A stretch of 64,000 nucleotides of DNA. Origin: a virus. The stretch lies in the IMG/VR virus record IMGVR_UViG_3300037575_000021, positions 31,314 through 95,313 of that record. One strand, given 5' to 3'. The translations under genes and the position numbers were made by a program. The notes beneath the pieces are model-generated. The model was not told where the DNA came from and searched no databases. It saw only the letters and a program-made list of their open reading frames with translations. Below are positions 22,523-30,249 of this stretch, one piece after another. The stretch's first letter is position 1. The number at the start of each line of letters is the position of its first letter.

Positions 22523-22807
22523 ATGACAGAACATGATGTAACCCAAGACACAATAGGTCTAGGTGAGCCGGGTGTACCTCCAAACCTCTATAATGCATTG
22601 CTTAAGGAGAATGAAGCACTAGAGTTGGGTCTACTAGGTCTCACTCGGATCCTCGCGCAGGTTGGCTTTATCATTGCTACCAAAGAGATCAAGGATGAGG
22701 ATGATGAAGCTATACTTAAGCTTATCAACGAGGGAGGCAAGGAGGTAAAAGAGCAACTCATTAGTTTCCAAGCCGAATGTGATAAACTTCGAGGTAAGAC
22801 TGAGTAG
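22523..22807 (+). CDS. Acidic helical protein of unknown function
   Basis: The 94-residue acidic protein is the last gene of the rightward block. It has a long helix from residue 28 on. Start: ATG behind AGAGGAG. Confidence 0.7.
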   Translation: MTEHDVTQDTIGLGEPGVPPNLYNALLKENEALELGLLGLTRILAQVGFIIATKEIKDEDDEAILKLINEGGKEVKEQLISFQAECDKLRGKTE

Positions 22808-22829
22808 CCCTGTGAGGCTCCCTGAGGGC

Positions 22830-23110
22830 CTCTCTACTCACCCACACAATCACCTTACCCAAACCTTAAAACCTCTCCTGTAGCCATACAGGCCCACCTA
22901 GCGCCATCCCCGCACCTATACCTACCAAAATATCCCACCAACAAGTATAAATACTGTAAAGAAATAACCCATATTAGCATCCCCTTAATTTAGCAACCCC
23001 TAATTCACTACACCCTAATGTTCATCAACCATACAGGTCATTTCCTGTCCGATATTCCCCCACCAATTTCAGACCCTTCTGTACCCATCTAATAGTAAAT
23101 TCCATAATTA
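22830..23110 (+). terminator. Possible Rho-dependent termination (rut-like) tract
   Basis: The plus strand here is rich in C and very poor in G over almost 300 bases, directly after the last rightward gene, while no strong hairpin terminator is visible. This is the composition Rho prefers on RNA. Confidence 0.4.
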
Positions 23111-23440
23111 AATACCGTAAAGGGCCTGAGAGGCTCTGTACGTCCCTCTACGAGGTGTTCATACCTCTAGGAGTCCCAATACATCAACCCTGTAGAAAAT
23201 ATCCATAGGAGTCCCTGTGGGGCTTCTGTGCGTTTGTGGGAAAATATCTGTGTGGGTGGACTTAAAGGGCCATACCGATTTGTGTTTTCCTGTAAAGTTG
23301 CTCCCGAGGTGCTTAACACAGCGCCTGCCACCCATCTGTCAAGCGAATAATCTCAAAATATCCATAAAGTATAACAACCCTCTAGCCTTAGAACCACGGG
23401 GCATAACGGCAATAAGTGTGCCAATAATTAGGGTACGTAC

Positions 23441-23464
23441 TTCCGATAATTAATATTATCGGAA
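23441..23464. repeat. 24-bp palindrome
   Basis: Perfect 10-bp arms TTCCGATAAT/ATTATCGGAA flank TAAT. It could be an operator, a cruciform or a site for an origin protein. Confidence 0.7.
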
Positions 23465-23593
23465 ATTGGTAGAGACTTTTTAGGAATAAGTACAATAATC
23501 GTTATAACTCATAGGTTTATGCTAATGATTATCACTATCAGGGAAAATAATTAAGAAAAGGCTTGACAAAGAGAATTCGATGTGTTTAACCCG

Positions 23594-23645
23594 AAGGGTA
23601 ACAGAAAGGGTAACCCCAAGGGTAACACAAAGGGTACACAAGGGG
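23594..23645 (+). repeat. 12-bp direct repeats (iteron-like)
   Basis: Four and a half copies of AAGGGTAACACA-like units have their GGG at 23596, 23608, 23620 and 23632, an exact 12-bp period. A 23-codon frame through them would encode RVT-type tetrapeptide repeats, so a short peptide gene is an alternative to iterons. Confidence 0.65.
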
Positions 23646-23971
23646 GAATAACACAAAGCCCTCGACCATTGGCATGGTCTCGGTCTATGCCCTGTGTGTA
23701 TGTATAGTTATACCTTAAGGTGATGCTGAAGGGTCATGCTAGCAGGGCCTAGGCTTATGATAATAAGCCGTTAAGATAAGCACCCACCATATAAGGCCCT
23801 TTCATGTAAGCGCCTATTGTAAGTGTCTTATGGTAGGTGTATTGAGTAGGGTTATTTATTTGATTAGGGCTTGACACTAAAGGCCCCAACCCGTAAGCTA
23901 GTCACTGTAAGATAGGGAAGGTAGGCTCATACTGTAGGGTTAGACTGTAACGTATAAGTAATACTTTATTG

Positions 23972-24023
23972 ATTATAGCATGGAATTATATAAAAGTCAA
24001 TGATAATAACAACCATTATCATT
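23972..24023 (-). promoter_or_regulatory. Strong promoter with Fur-box-like operator, no gene downstream
   Basis: TTGACT (23995-24000) and TATAAT (23972-23977) lie 17 bp apart on the minus strand. Touching the -35 box is an inverted repeat AATGATAAT-N7-ATTATCATT (23999-24023), similar to an iron-regulator binding site. Transcription would enter the noncoding region. Confidence 0.6.
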
Positions 24024-24181
24024 AGCATTTTCTTCCAAACCACTACACCAAGCCTTAACAGTTGTCAATACCTAAATGTTTATACAGTACCGTTGTTTAA
24101 GCTCCTGTAAGGCGCTCTGAGAGGTGTTTGGGACTACCCCCTTGTAATGGTATTCCTTAAGGGAGAACTCCCTACAGACCT

Positions 24182-24436
24182 TTAGTATTCATACATAGGG
24201 GCAGTGTACCCCCAAAAAATGTACACATCAGCTTTATAGCTCTCTTGCTCTAGTAGGTTTAGCACCTTCAGTACGCAATACTTTTCTAGAGCTTCTTCAT
24301 AATCTACTTTTGCAGTGTATCCCCTACTTTCTAGTTGCTTTTTAATTTCTAGTAGTAGGGTGGTCGCTTGCTCTTGGTTTTGATCTCCTGCTTGCTTGAA
24401 GGTCATTAGAAAAGCTTTTAAATCTTGTTCTTCCAT
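24182..24436 (-). CDS. Acidic protein of unknown function
   Basis: The 84-residue, helical, acidic protein ends in an aromatic YIFWGY segment. Only a weak AAGGGCG precedes the ATG. Promoter-like TTTACT-16-TATAAT with the recurrent AAACAAAATGTTT element lies upstream. Confidence 0.65.
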   Translation of the reverse strand: MEEQDLKAFLMTFKQAGDQNQEQATTLLLEIKKQLESRGYTAKVDYEEALEKYCVLKVLNLLEQESYKADVYIFWGYTAPMYEY

Positions 24437-24516
24437 GTTTTCGCCCTTGGTTGTTTTCTTAACTGTATGACTAACATTATACAGACAAAAACCACAAAGT
24501 AAACATTTTGTTTAAA

Positions 24517-24615
24517 TTAAATCATACCTAGAGCAAGGGCAGCACCTAGGGCGCTTATTACCATTCCAGCTATAAAGAAAAGGGTTATAAGCAGTATTAA
24601 GACTGAGTGTTTCAT
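24517..24615 (-). CDS. Micro membrane protein (32 residues)
   Basis: A 32-residue frame is almost entirely one hydrophobic helix (MKHSVLILLITLFF...). It begins 6 bp after the preceding gene's stop but has no clear ribosome binding site. It is one of four such frames within 1.3 kb. Confidence 0.5.
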   Translation of the reverse strand: MKHSVLILLITLFFIAGMVISALGAALALGMI

Positions 24616-24621
24616 AGTGGG

Positions 24622-25053
24622 CTATTCGTCGTGATACCTTGGTAAATGGTAACATTCAATAATGTGATGCTCTCCTCTTTCATCCATAACCAAGTAAACG
24701 TCAGCATGGTCTCTAAAACCTGTATAAACCACAGTATCCAATTCCTCAGGCTCTATGAAGATTACCCCACCAATATTGAGAGATACTTGGTCTGTCTCTT
24801 TGTCATAGAACCATTCGTCGTGACCATCAAAGCCATAAACCTCTACGGTGTCTATGCTTATTCCATTTAGGGGTATTCCCTCTTCTTCCTCATATTCTGT
24901 ACCTACAGAGCACTCGTCTATTAGTTCAGATAGGGAAAGTCTAGTTTCTTGCTTTGGGGTGTAAACCTTGACATGTTTCCCTTTTGATTCATCCCAAAAA
25001 TGGGCTAATGTGTTAGTGCTTATTACTAGGGTAATCAATGCTAGTGATTTCAT
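24622..25053 (-). CDS. Secreted acidic protein of unknown function
   Basis: The 143-residue protein has a signal peptide ending LAHFWD. The mature part is acidic with His/Asp clusters (EWFYDKET, GEHHIIECYHLPRYHDE) that could bind metal. It follows the paralogous secreted protein gene. Start: ATG behind GGAAAC. Confidence 0.7.
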   Translation of the reverse strand: MKSLALITLVISTNTLAHFWDESKGKHVKVYTPKQETRLSLSELIDECSVGTEYEEEEGIPLNGISIDTVEVYGFDGHDEWFYDKETDQVSLNIGGVIFIEPEELDTVVYTGFRDHADVYLVMDERGEHHIIECYHLPRYHDE

Positions 25054-25063
25054 GGTGTTTCCT

Positions 25064-25513
25064 TCAGAATTCTAGGTTTAGTGGTACATGGAAGCTCACA
25101 CCGACTAGAGACTTAGGGATGTACATAAAACGGGTGCTTAAGTAGGTGCTTACGGGTACAGTGTAGGACAAATGGGGGAAGGCTAGTATTCTTTCATGGT
25201 TATATTTTACGTACCCAGTGGCTAGGGCTAGGCCTGCCTTAAGTTCACCATATTTACTTTTATGGAGTCCATATTCTTTACCTAGGTAGAATGACTCCTC
25301 GCATACTGTGTTTTTATACCTTCCGAATGAGTACCCATTGTAAGTGACGCCTATTAGGTTGTGGGTCTCGTTGAAGCAATCATCTCCTATTTCTTCTTTT
25401 ACATAACTTCTATGACCTGACCATAAGCCTAGGTCAATTCCAAACCCCTCTAATTCATAAGATAGGGATGGTAGTGAGAATAGTGAAGCTAGAACAAATA
25501 GGTAGTATTTCAT
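25064..25513 (-). CDS. Secreted beta-barrel-like protein (paralogue of 4570-4989)
   Basis: The 149-residue protein has a signal peptide (LPSLSYE) and shares NETHNLIG, YKNTVCEESFYLG and the final hydrophobic strands with the protein at 4570-4989. Two conserved cysteines may form a disulfide. Its ATG overlaps the stop of the micro protein at 25513-25617, so the two are coupled. Confidence 0.78.
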   Translation of the reverse strand: MKYYLFVLASLFSLPSLSYELEGFGIDLGLWSGHRSYVKEEIGDDCFNETHNLIGVTYNGYSFGRYKNTVCEESFYLGKEYGLHKSKYGELKAGLALATGYVKYNHERILAFPHLSYTVPVSTYLSTRFMYIPKSLVGVSFHVPLNLEF

Positions 25514-25617
25514 TATTGCTTACCTTTGTTTAAGTGTCTGTATAGAAGTTCGCCTAAAAAACAACCTAATCCGAAAACTATCAGCGCCAATGCTAATACT
25601 ACTGAGACTAAGGCCAT
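25513..25617 (-). CDS. Micro membrane protein (34 residues)
   Basis: ATG behind AGAGGAA encodes a single hydrophobic helix with a short basic tail; the stop overlaps the next gene's ATG as TAATG. Confidence 0.65.
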   Translation of the reverse strand: MALVSVVLALALIVFGLGCFLGELLYRHLNKGKQ

Positions 25618-25629
25618 GTTTAATTCCTC

Positions 25630-25704
25630 TTATTGGAATACTGCCAATGCAGCGAATCCAGCAAAGCTAAAAGAGATAATTTCACCAATGATTAGTAATT
25701 CCAT
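25630..25704 (-). CDS. Micro membrane protein (24 residues)
   Basis: ATG behind AAGGGAG encodes 24 residues, mostly hydrophobic (MELLIIGEIIS...). It lies 12 bp before the next micro frame. Confidence 0.6.
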   Translation of the reverse strand: MELLIIGEIISFSFAGFAALAVFQ

Positions 25705-25717
25705 GGTATCTACTCCC

Positions 25718-25792
25718 TTAAGCTGCTAGGCAAAGTGCACAAGTAACGATCACTGGAAGGTAGATGAATTTGAAAGCGAATGAAGTGGCCAT
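25718..25792 (-). CDS. Micro membrane protein (24 residues)
   Basis: ATG with AAGGA upstream encodes 24 residues with a hydrophobic C-terminal half and two cysteines. It is the first gene after the promoter at 25832-25859. Confidence 0.6.
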   Translation of the reverse strand: MATSFAFKFIYLPVIVTCALCLAA

Positions 25793-25831
25793 GTGGGCGA
25801 TTCCTTTTGTTTGTTGAATGTCTATAATTCA

Positions 25832-25859
25832 ATAATAAAGCATCCTACTTTAAAGTCAA
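25832..25859 (-). promoter_or_regulatory. Promoter of the micro-protein operon
   Basis: TTGACT and TATTAT lie 16 bp apart, preceded by AAACAAAATGTTT, an element also present upstream of the gene at 24182. ACTTTAAAGT forms a small palindrome at the -35 edge. Confidence 0.7.
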
Positions 25860-25877
25860 ACATTTTGTTTAATATTA

Positions 25878-26108
25878 TTATGATTTTTTAAGGTTTATTT
25901 GGAACTTCTCTAATGTCTCCAATTCTTTAGGGCTTACTGTCATAATGTGGCCATTTACTAGGGCTATCCAGTAGCACCTATCAATCAATCCTTTGACTCT
26001 TTGGCAGATATTGGAGGTGTACCCCAAATCCTTACCAAAATTGGTCACTTTCCCATGTCCTTGGTAATTCTTGTTAAGGTAAGCCTGTACCCTCATTAGT
26101 CGAATCAT
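25878..26108 (-). CDS. Small basic protein, possibly DNA-binding
   Basis: The 76-residue basic protein has a helix-turn-helix-like middle (GKDLGYTSNICQRVKGLI). Start: ATG behind GAGGT. No family named. Confidence 0.6.
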   Translation of the reverse strand: MIRLMRVQAYLNKNYQGHGKVTNFGKDLGYTSNICQRVKGLIDRCYWIALVNGHIMTVSPKELETLEKFQINLKKS

Positions 26109-26130
26109 ATTTAATACCTCAAATAAAAAA

Positions 26131-26164
26131 GGGGCTGGTAGTTGTCAGGGAGAGAACCAGCCCC
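26131..26164 (-). terminator. Rho-independent terminator of the ComEA-like gene
   Basis: Nine-bp stem GGGGCTGGT/ACCAGCCCC followed by TTTTTT on the minus strand. Confidence 0.85.
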
Positions 26165-26197
26165 TAAGTAATGGCCCACATGGCCAAACCTTAAAAT

Positions 26198-26473
26198 TTA
26201 TTTAAACTTAATACGGTCTTTATTAGCTTCGATTGTTTTAGGCCCAATGCGGTAAACCTTATCAAAATCCTCAAAAGTTTTAAAAGGACCATTCTTTTCA
26301 CGGTATTGCACGATTGCCTTAGCAGTCTTAGGGCCAATACGCTCTAGTGTGTCTAATTGCTCAACCGTTGCCGTGTTTACATTTACTGGGCCATCCTCAG
26401 CAAATACAGGGTTAAAGATTAGGCTTGATAGCACAAGCACAAGGCCAGAAAGTAATACATTAAGTTTTTTCAT
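26198..26473 (-). CDS. Secreted ComEA-like helix-hairpin-helix protein
   Basis: The 91-residue protein has a signal peptide cleaved near VFAED and a complete ComEA-type double helix-hairpin-helix: VNVNTATVEQLDTLERIGPK, then AIVQYRE and FDKVYRIGPKTIE. ComEA binds incoming DNA in the periplasm. A phage-encoded exported copy might affect DNA entry, superinfection or competence; that is inference. Confidence 0.88.
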   Translation of the reverse strand: MKKLNVLLSGLVLVLSSLIFNPVFAEDGPVNVNTATVEQLDTLERIGPKTAKAIVQYREKNGPFKTFEDFDKVYRIGPKTIEANKDRIKFK

Positions 26474-26580
26474 GGTTTAGTTTCCTATTTTGGTTTGAAT
26501 TGGGCCAGTTTCCCGCCCCGTCACTTTCAATATAGGACACCCCAAAGTTAAAGCAAGTAAATTTGTTTAAATTTTTAAAA

Positions 26581-27195
26581 TTATTTATCAATTAGCTTTG
26601 TCACTAGCTCTGTATGCTCAAAAGCTAGTTCTCCCGTGAGCTTATGCATATTACTGTTAGGGGTTAATAACACTAGCGTGCATAGCCAATCGGTGCCCTG
26701 AGAGTTAGGCCCTAGGTTCTTGGTCAATTCCCTACAGTATTTTTCGTTGTACTCAGGCTCTATTGAGTTAGTCCTATGGAATCCAAACAGGCTAGTTCTA
26801 TACGCTTCCCTTTCTTTAAAGTTTGTGTATATCACTAGGCAGCTAGAAAGGCATTGACCCTCAGGGGCAACCCTTACAGGTAGACCAGTATTAGAGAGTA
26901 GTTCAGCTATTCGCCTAGCCTCGTTTATTGACCCTCCTATTGAGTCTATTTGTATTACATCTATTTCACTGGTTAGGCCCTTCTCTAACTTATCCTTAAT
27001 CCTCTTATATGTTCCTTTCTTTATTTCACCTATGGGGATATTAAGAATGTTGCCATTCCCTCTAAAGTCTGGCTCTAATTTCTCAGGTGTGAAGTAAGGA
27101 ACTTTAAACCGACCCCCTTTATATTCAGGGAAAGGATTAACTATTATCACCCCAACGAATAGAGCCGCTAGTAAGTTCTCTAAGGTCTCGTTCAT
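26581..27195 (-). CDS. ClpP/SppA-fold exported protease-like protein
   Basis: The 204-residue protein has an N-terminal membrane or signal segment, then a ClpP-crotonase-type core: DVIQIDSIGGSINEARRIAELL and a cysteine-flanked QCLSSCLVIY carrying the probable nucleophile serine, then FGFHR. This resembles the COG3904-type periplasmic family. The active-site His/Asp are not assigned with certainty. Confidence 0.75.
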   Translation of the reverse strand: MNETLENLLAALFVGVIIVNPFPEYKGGRFKVPYFTPEKLEPDFRGNGNILNIPIGEIKKGTYKRIKDKLEKGLTSEIDVIQIDSIGGSINEARRIAELLSNTGLPVRVAPEGQCLSSCLVIYTNFKEREAYRTSLFGFHRTNSIEPEYNEKYCRELTKNLGPNSQGTDWLCTLVLLTPNSNMHKLTGELAFEHTELVTKLIDK

Positions 27196-27837
27196 CTGGT
27201 ACTGCCTCTAATTTCCGAACCCTTTAATGATAGCCTATTAGCCTATATTGACTAAAAATTAAGCAAAATGACAAGGGATTGACATTAATTAGCGCCCTAT
27301 GACTAAAGTCAGATAAAAATACATAAAAAGTGTCAAAAAGGTGTTGCAAGTTAGAACGAGCCACTTTATAGTTACAAACAACAAAACGGAATAAGGAACT
27401 AATCCAAGCAATACGGAAATTATAAGAAGTACGGAAGCGGTCTAGCCCAATCGATAAACTAATTAAGAACAAATACCAAATAAAAATAGTTCGCAGTTAG
27501 TTTTAATTTCCAAACTTAAAAACGCTTATCAATTAGCTTTGTGTTTCAAGAATGCGAATGACTATCATTTATCTTTCTAGATGCAAACGCTTCTCACTCA
27601 GGAACCATTCCTGATCCTGTATAAAAACGGAAGTCAAACTCTCAGATGAAAAAGTCAATTGGGTTCGAAAATTTACGTCAACTTTTCAAATGAAAAAGCC
27701 AATTGGGTTCAAAAATTCTCAAATGTTAAAACCACCCATCTGGTTATTATAGATGAGCAAGAGCCTCCATTATTGCTTTCCCTTCTGCCACTCTTCCACC
27801 GTATCTATAATAAGGTGATTTGGTGGGGTGTCAAGCT
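27196..27837. other. AT-rich intergenic stretch upstream of the ClpP-like gene
   Basis: No credible gene is seen. A minus-strand frame exists but has no ribosome binding site and unlikely composition. Promoter-like elements and a repeat pair at 27644-27720 are the only structure noted. Confidence 0.5.
27644..27720. repeat. Two imperfect 44-bp repeats
   Basis: Two copies of a unit with AATGAAAAAG-CCAATTGG-GTTCAAAAATT start 44 bp apart. They have the same layout as the 46-bp repeats at 32351-32566 but a different core. Confidence 0.65.
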
Positions 27838-28224
27838 TTAAAGGTAGATAATCTCTTGATTATATTCAATTGTTCTAGTTATAGGATTATATAGGAAATT
27901 GCTTGTTAGTGGGTTGGTGCCTAGTTCAGTCTCTATACATCCGTATAGGTCAGAAAATTCTAGCAAGGGCTCTAATAGCTTATCATGCTTAGGCCTCCAA
28001 AACATATTCCTTTCCCTATCATTACATAGTAAGGTGAAAAAGTCCACACCTTCGGATATAAAGGTAAATGTGCCCATTCCGCTAACGTACTCTAGGCGTC
28101 TCTTGGGGAACCTTCCAGCCCAGTACTTAAAGACATCTAGTAGGGCACTGTCTAATTGCCTCATTATGTCCTTGTGTAGCCTCTCATTCTGGGCTTTGAT
28201 ATTCTGTAGGATTGCTTCCTTCAT
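27838..28224 (-). CDS. Protein of unknown function
   Basis: Start chosen at ATG 28224 behind AGGGGGTG. The 128-residue protein is alpha/beta with basic RFPKRRLEY. It overlaps the upstream gene by four bases. No family recognised. Confidence 0.7.
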   Translation of the reverse strand: MKEAILQNIKAQNERLHKDIMRQLDSALLDVFKYWAGRFPKRRLEYVSGMGTFTFISEGVDFFTLLCNDRERNMFWRPKHDKLLEPLLEFSDLYGCIETELGTNPLTSNFLYNPITRTIEYNQEIIYL

Positions 28225-28493
28225 AGTGCACCCCCTAGGCAAGCTGAAGAGATAAGGCCCCTAAATGAATCGGTTTGGCCATAGCCTGACCATGCTAGAA
28301 GGTGCTCTTTAATGTTTCTCCCTGTCTGGTCTACAATGATTAAACCTTGTGTTGTATTGCGTACAGCTAGGAAGGCATGACCTTTGCGGTTAAGTACATG
28401 TTCAATTCCCTGTTTTCTAGCCTTCACAATAGCTTTAAGAAGGTTAGCCTTAACGGTTCTGTTCATGTGGGAGCGGTTGAAAGCAAAAGCCAT
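28221..28493 (-). CDS. Small basic protein of unknown function
   Basis: The 90-residue basic protein (HMNRTVKANLLKAIVKARK) has no recognised family. It is the first gene downstream of a hairpin-spacer promoter. Start: ATG behind AAAGGA. Confidence 0.7.
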   Translation of the reverse strand: MAFAFNRSHMNRTVKANLLKAIVKARKQGIEHVLNRKGHAFLAVRNTTQGLIIVDQTGRNIKEHLLAWSGYGQTDSFRGLISSACLGGAL

Positions 28494-28532
28494 GATTTTA
28501 GTCCTTTGTTGGTTTGTTTAGCTTATGGGGTA

Positions 28533-28561
28533 ATGATAAAGGCCCACTAGGGGCCTGTCAA
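28533..28561 (-). promoter_or_regulatory. Hairpin-spacer promoter A
   Basis: TTGACA and TATCAT are 17 bp apart and the spacer is the inverted repeat GGCCCCTAGTGGGCC. It starts 10 bp after the stop of the gene at 28571 and faces the gene ending at 28221. Confidence 0.75.
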
Positions 28562-28570
28562 TAGTTTATT

Positions 28571-28855
28571 TTAGATTTTGTTTAAATCTTCTAGGTCTAA
28601 TTCAATGCATATATGTGTGGTGCTTGCCTCTACCCACTTATCAGTGCAACGCATACCACGGGGTAAGGTGTGCTCTAGCTTCCGTACAAGGTGTTTGTAC
28701 TTATAGCTAATGGGTTGGCCTGCCATTTGCTTGATGGCGCGCTTACGTTGTCTAGAGTACTCAGCAAAAGGGTTATATTGCCCCCTGTGAAGGTGTAGGT
28801 GCAATAAGTGGGTTTGAGAGGCTTTTGATTGTTTCATGCTCATAATAGGAACCAT
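28571..28855 (-). CDS. Small basic protein of unknown function
   Basis: About 94 residues from ATG 28855, rich in His, Arg and Lys with a histidine run HLLHLHLH near the start. No ribosome binding site stands out, and a start a few codons later is possible. Confidence 0.6.
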   Translation of the reverse strand: MVPIMSMKQSKASQTHLLHLHLHRGQYNPFAEYSRQRKRAIKQMAGQPISYKYKHLVRKLEHTLPRGMRCTDKWVEASTTHICIELDLEDLNKI

Positions 28856-28888
28856 CAACTAATTGGACTTTATGTTTAAGAGGGGGTA

Positions 28889-28917
28889 ATAATAAAGGCC
28901 CCTTCGGGCCTTGTCAA
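28889..28917 (-). promoter_or_regulatory. Hairpin-spacer promoter B
   Basis: TTGACA and TATTAT are 17 bp apart; the spacer is AGGCCC-GAAG-GGGCCTT. The TGA inside TTGACA is the stop codon of the upstream gene, so stop codon, terminator-like hairpin and promoter are fully merged. Confidence 0.75.
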
Positions 28918-29240
28918 GGGTTTATCTCCCTTAACCTAAAACTAGGGCGCGGGTCGTTTAACTTCCATCCTGAATTATTACCGCCAACTTTAAACAAGGC
29001 CCTTTTGGGGGCTGCATTAATCATTTGGTACTTACTGCGCCCTATAACCCCTTTGTGGGACTCAATCCCAAGCGCTACCCCGTGATCGATATAGACAATA
29101 GTATAGGTAGTCTCGTTAAAACTTCCTACATTATTTGCATAAATACGCCCAACCTCTAAATCCCTAGCCGTATCAAATTGGGAATAATATTCCTCAAATG
29201 TGCACAAGCCGTCTAGTGCGTTACTATAAGTGAACCGCAT
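28914..29240 (-). CDS. Protein of unknown function
   Basis: The 108-residue protein starts at ATG with GAGGATT upstream. Mixed alpha/beta with a basic C terminus; no family recognised. Its stop codon is part of a promoter. Confidence 0.68.
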   Translation of the reverse strand: MRFTYSNALDGLCTFEEYYSQFDTARDLEVGRIYANNVGSFNETTYTIVYIDHGVALGIESHKGVIGRSKYQMINAAPKRALFKVGGNNSGWKLNDPRPSFRLREINP

Positions 29241-29241
29241 T

Positions 29242-29493
29242 TTAGAAATCCTCTATATTGAGGGCACTGTATGACAATTGGTAGCAAGTGCCTTGTGAAT
29301 CGTCTAGGTCGTTGGTCTCTGAATGGCCTATATTTTGATAGTCATTAGGGACTAAAGAACTAGCGCCCTCTTTGCTTAGGGCCTTTTCGTACTCCTGCCA
29401 TGTTTCCACCTCTTTAGGCGTTAACTGACTGGTGTTACCGTCAAAGATTGCATTTAGGTATTTTTTAGGGACTACACGTTTTAGAATTGCCAT
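29242..29493 (-). CDS. Small acidic protein of unknown function
   Basis: The 83-residue acidic protein has GAGG upstream of its ATG and follows the 48-residue gene by 7 bp. No family recognised. Confidence 0.65.
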   Translation of the reverse strand: MAILKRVVPKKYLNAIFDGNTSQLTPKEVETWQEYEKALSKEGASSLVPNDYQNIGHSETNDLDDSQGTCYQLSYSALNIEDF

Positions 29494-29500
29494 GGCTCTA

Positions 29501-29647
29501 TTATCCTCTGTGATTCACGTCACAATTATTTTCATTCCACTCATAAGTGGATTTTGGGGTTTGGGTTGGTTTGTTAGCTTTGCGGTCTCTAGCTCGCTTT
29601 AGGGCGGCTTCTTGACGTTTGGTAGCTTTTGATTTGAAAATGCACAT
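29501..29647 (-). CDS. Small very basic protein (48 residues)
   Basis: ATG encodes MCIFKSKATKRQEAAL... followed by an arginine/lysine-rich helix and an acidic end. It lies between hairpin-spacer promoter C and the gene at 29242. No strong ribosome binding site is visible. Confidence 0.55.
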   Translation of the reverse strand: MCIFKSKATKRQEAALKRARDRKANKPTQTPKSTYEWNENNCDVNHRG

Positions 29648-29685
29648 TGTTTGGTTCTCGTTGGTTCGTTTCAAAGTATGTACAC

Positions 29686-29714
29686 ATAATAAAGGCCCAC
29701 TAGGGGCCTGTCAA
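29686..29714 (-). promoter_or_regulatory. Hairpin-spacer promoter C
   Basis: TTGACA and TATTAT are 17 bp apart and the spacer is identical to that of promoter A. It starts 9 bp after the stop of the gene at 29723. Confidence 0.75.
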
Positions 29715-29722
29715 TAGATTAT

Positions 29723-30238
29723 TTAAAATAATTTAACTATTTTATTTTTCATATCTTCCCCTAAGTGGGTTAGTCCGTAGGAGCCATTAGAGGCCTTTCT
29801 TTCAATATAGCCTCGACTCTCAAGAAGTGCCGCCCCTGTCTTGCTATGTATACCGAAGGCTTTTTCTGGGGCAAGGATGCAGGCTATACCACGGTAGCCG
29901 TAATCAGTGGCGAATTCTGAAGCAGTTAGGCGCTTTTCATTGCCCTTTTCTGGTTTTATATCACTTATGGGTGTCTGTCCCTCATCATCTACAATTTGTT
30001 CAAGGGTAATAAAACCCCTGTTAGTGACTACACCAGCACAAACACCAGTTAAACTAAAACATGATTTCATGGTGTCGATAACCTCTAAGAGGTCAAAGGC
30101 CCCTGTAGTGTTTCCCCCTTCGTCAGTCACACAGTCCACAGTTGAAGGGGTAGTGTATACCGCATTTTCCTCTAGGGCTTCGTTATAGGTGCCATAGTCG
30201 CCAGTGTTAAACATTGAAATGTTGTAATAGGTGCTCAT
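29723..30238 (-). CDS. Protein of unknown function, possible winged helix at the C terminus
   Basis: The 171-residue acidic protein ends with a SKTGAALLESRGYIERKA-SYGLT segment that resembles a winged-helix end. Start: ATG behind GGAGGG, 11 bp after the 48-residue gene upstream. Confidence 0.65.
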   Translation of the reverse strand: MSTYYNISMFNTGDYGTYNEALEENAVYTTPSTVDCVTDEGGNTTGAFDLLEVIDTMKSCFSLTGVCAGVVTNRGFITLEQIVDDEGQTPISDIKPEKGNEKRLTASEFATDYGYRGIACILAPEKAFGIHSKTGAALLESRGYIERKASNGSYGLTHLGEDMKNKIVKLF

Positions 30239-30249
30239 GGTTTACCCTC

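Larger units (their letters stand above)
22808..24181. other. 1.4-kb noncoding convergent intergenic region
   Basis: Rightward genes end at 22807 and leftward genes end at 24182, so both transcription units run into this region. I see no credible gene. It holds a C-rich, G-poor tract (22830-23110), a 24-bp palindrome (23441-23464), 12-bp direct repeats (23594-23645), hairpins such as GGCTTAT/ATAAGCC (near 23751-23769), and a minus-strand promoter with a Fur-box-like operator (23972-24023). Origin, packaging or regulatory RNA roles are all possible. Confidence 0.6.

Noticed and set aside
23217-23453. Plus-strand frame of 78 codons in the noncoding region
   Set aside because: No ribosome binding site, unlikely amino-acid composition and overlap with the palindrome.
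27224-27472. Minus-strand frame of 82 codons upstream of the ClpP-like gene
   Set aside because: AT-rich low-quality composition and no ribosome binding site.
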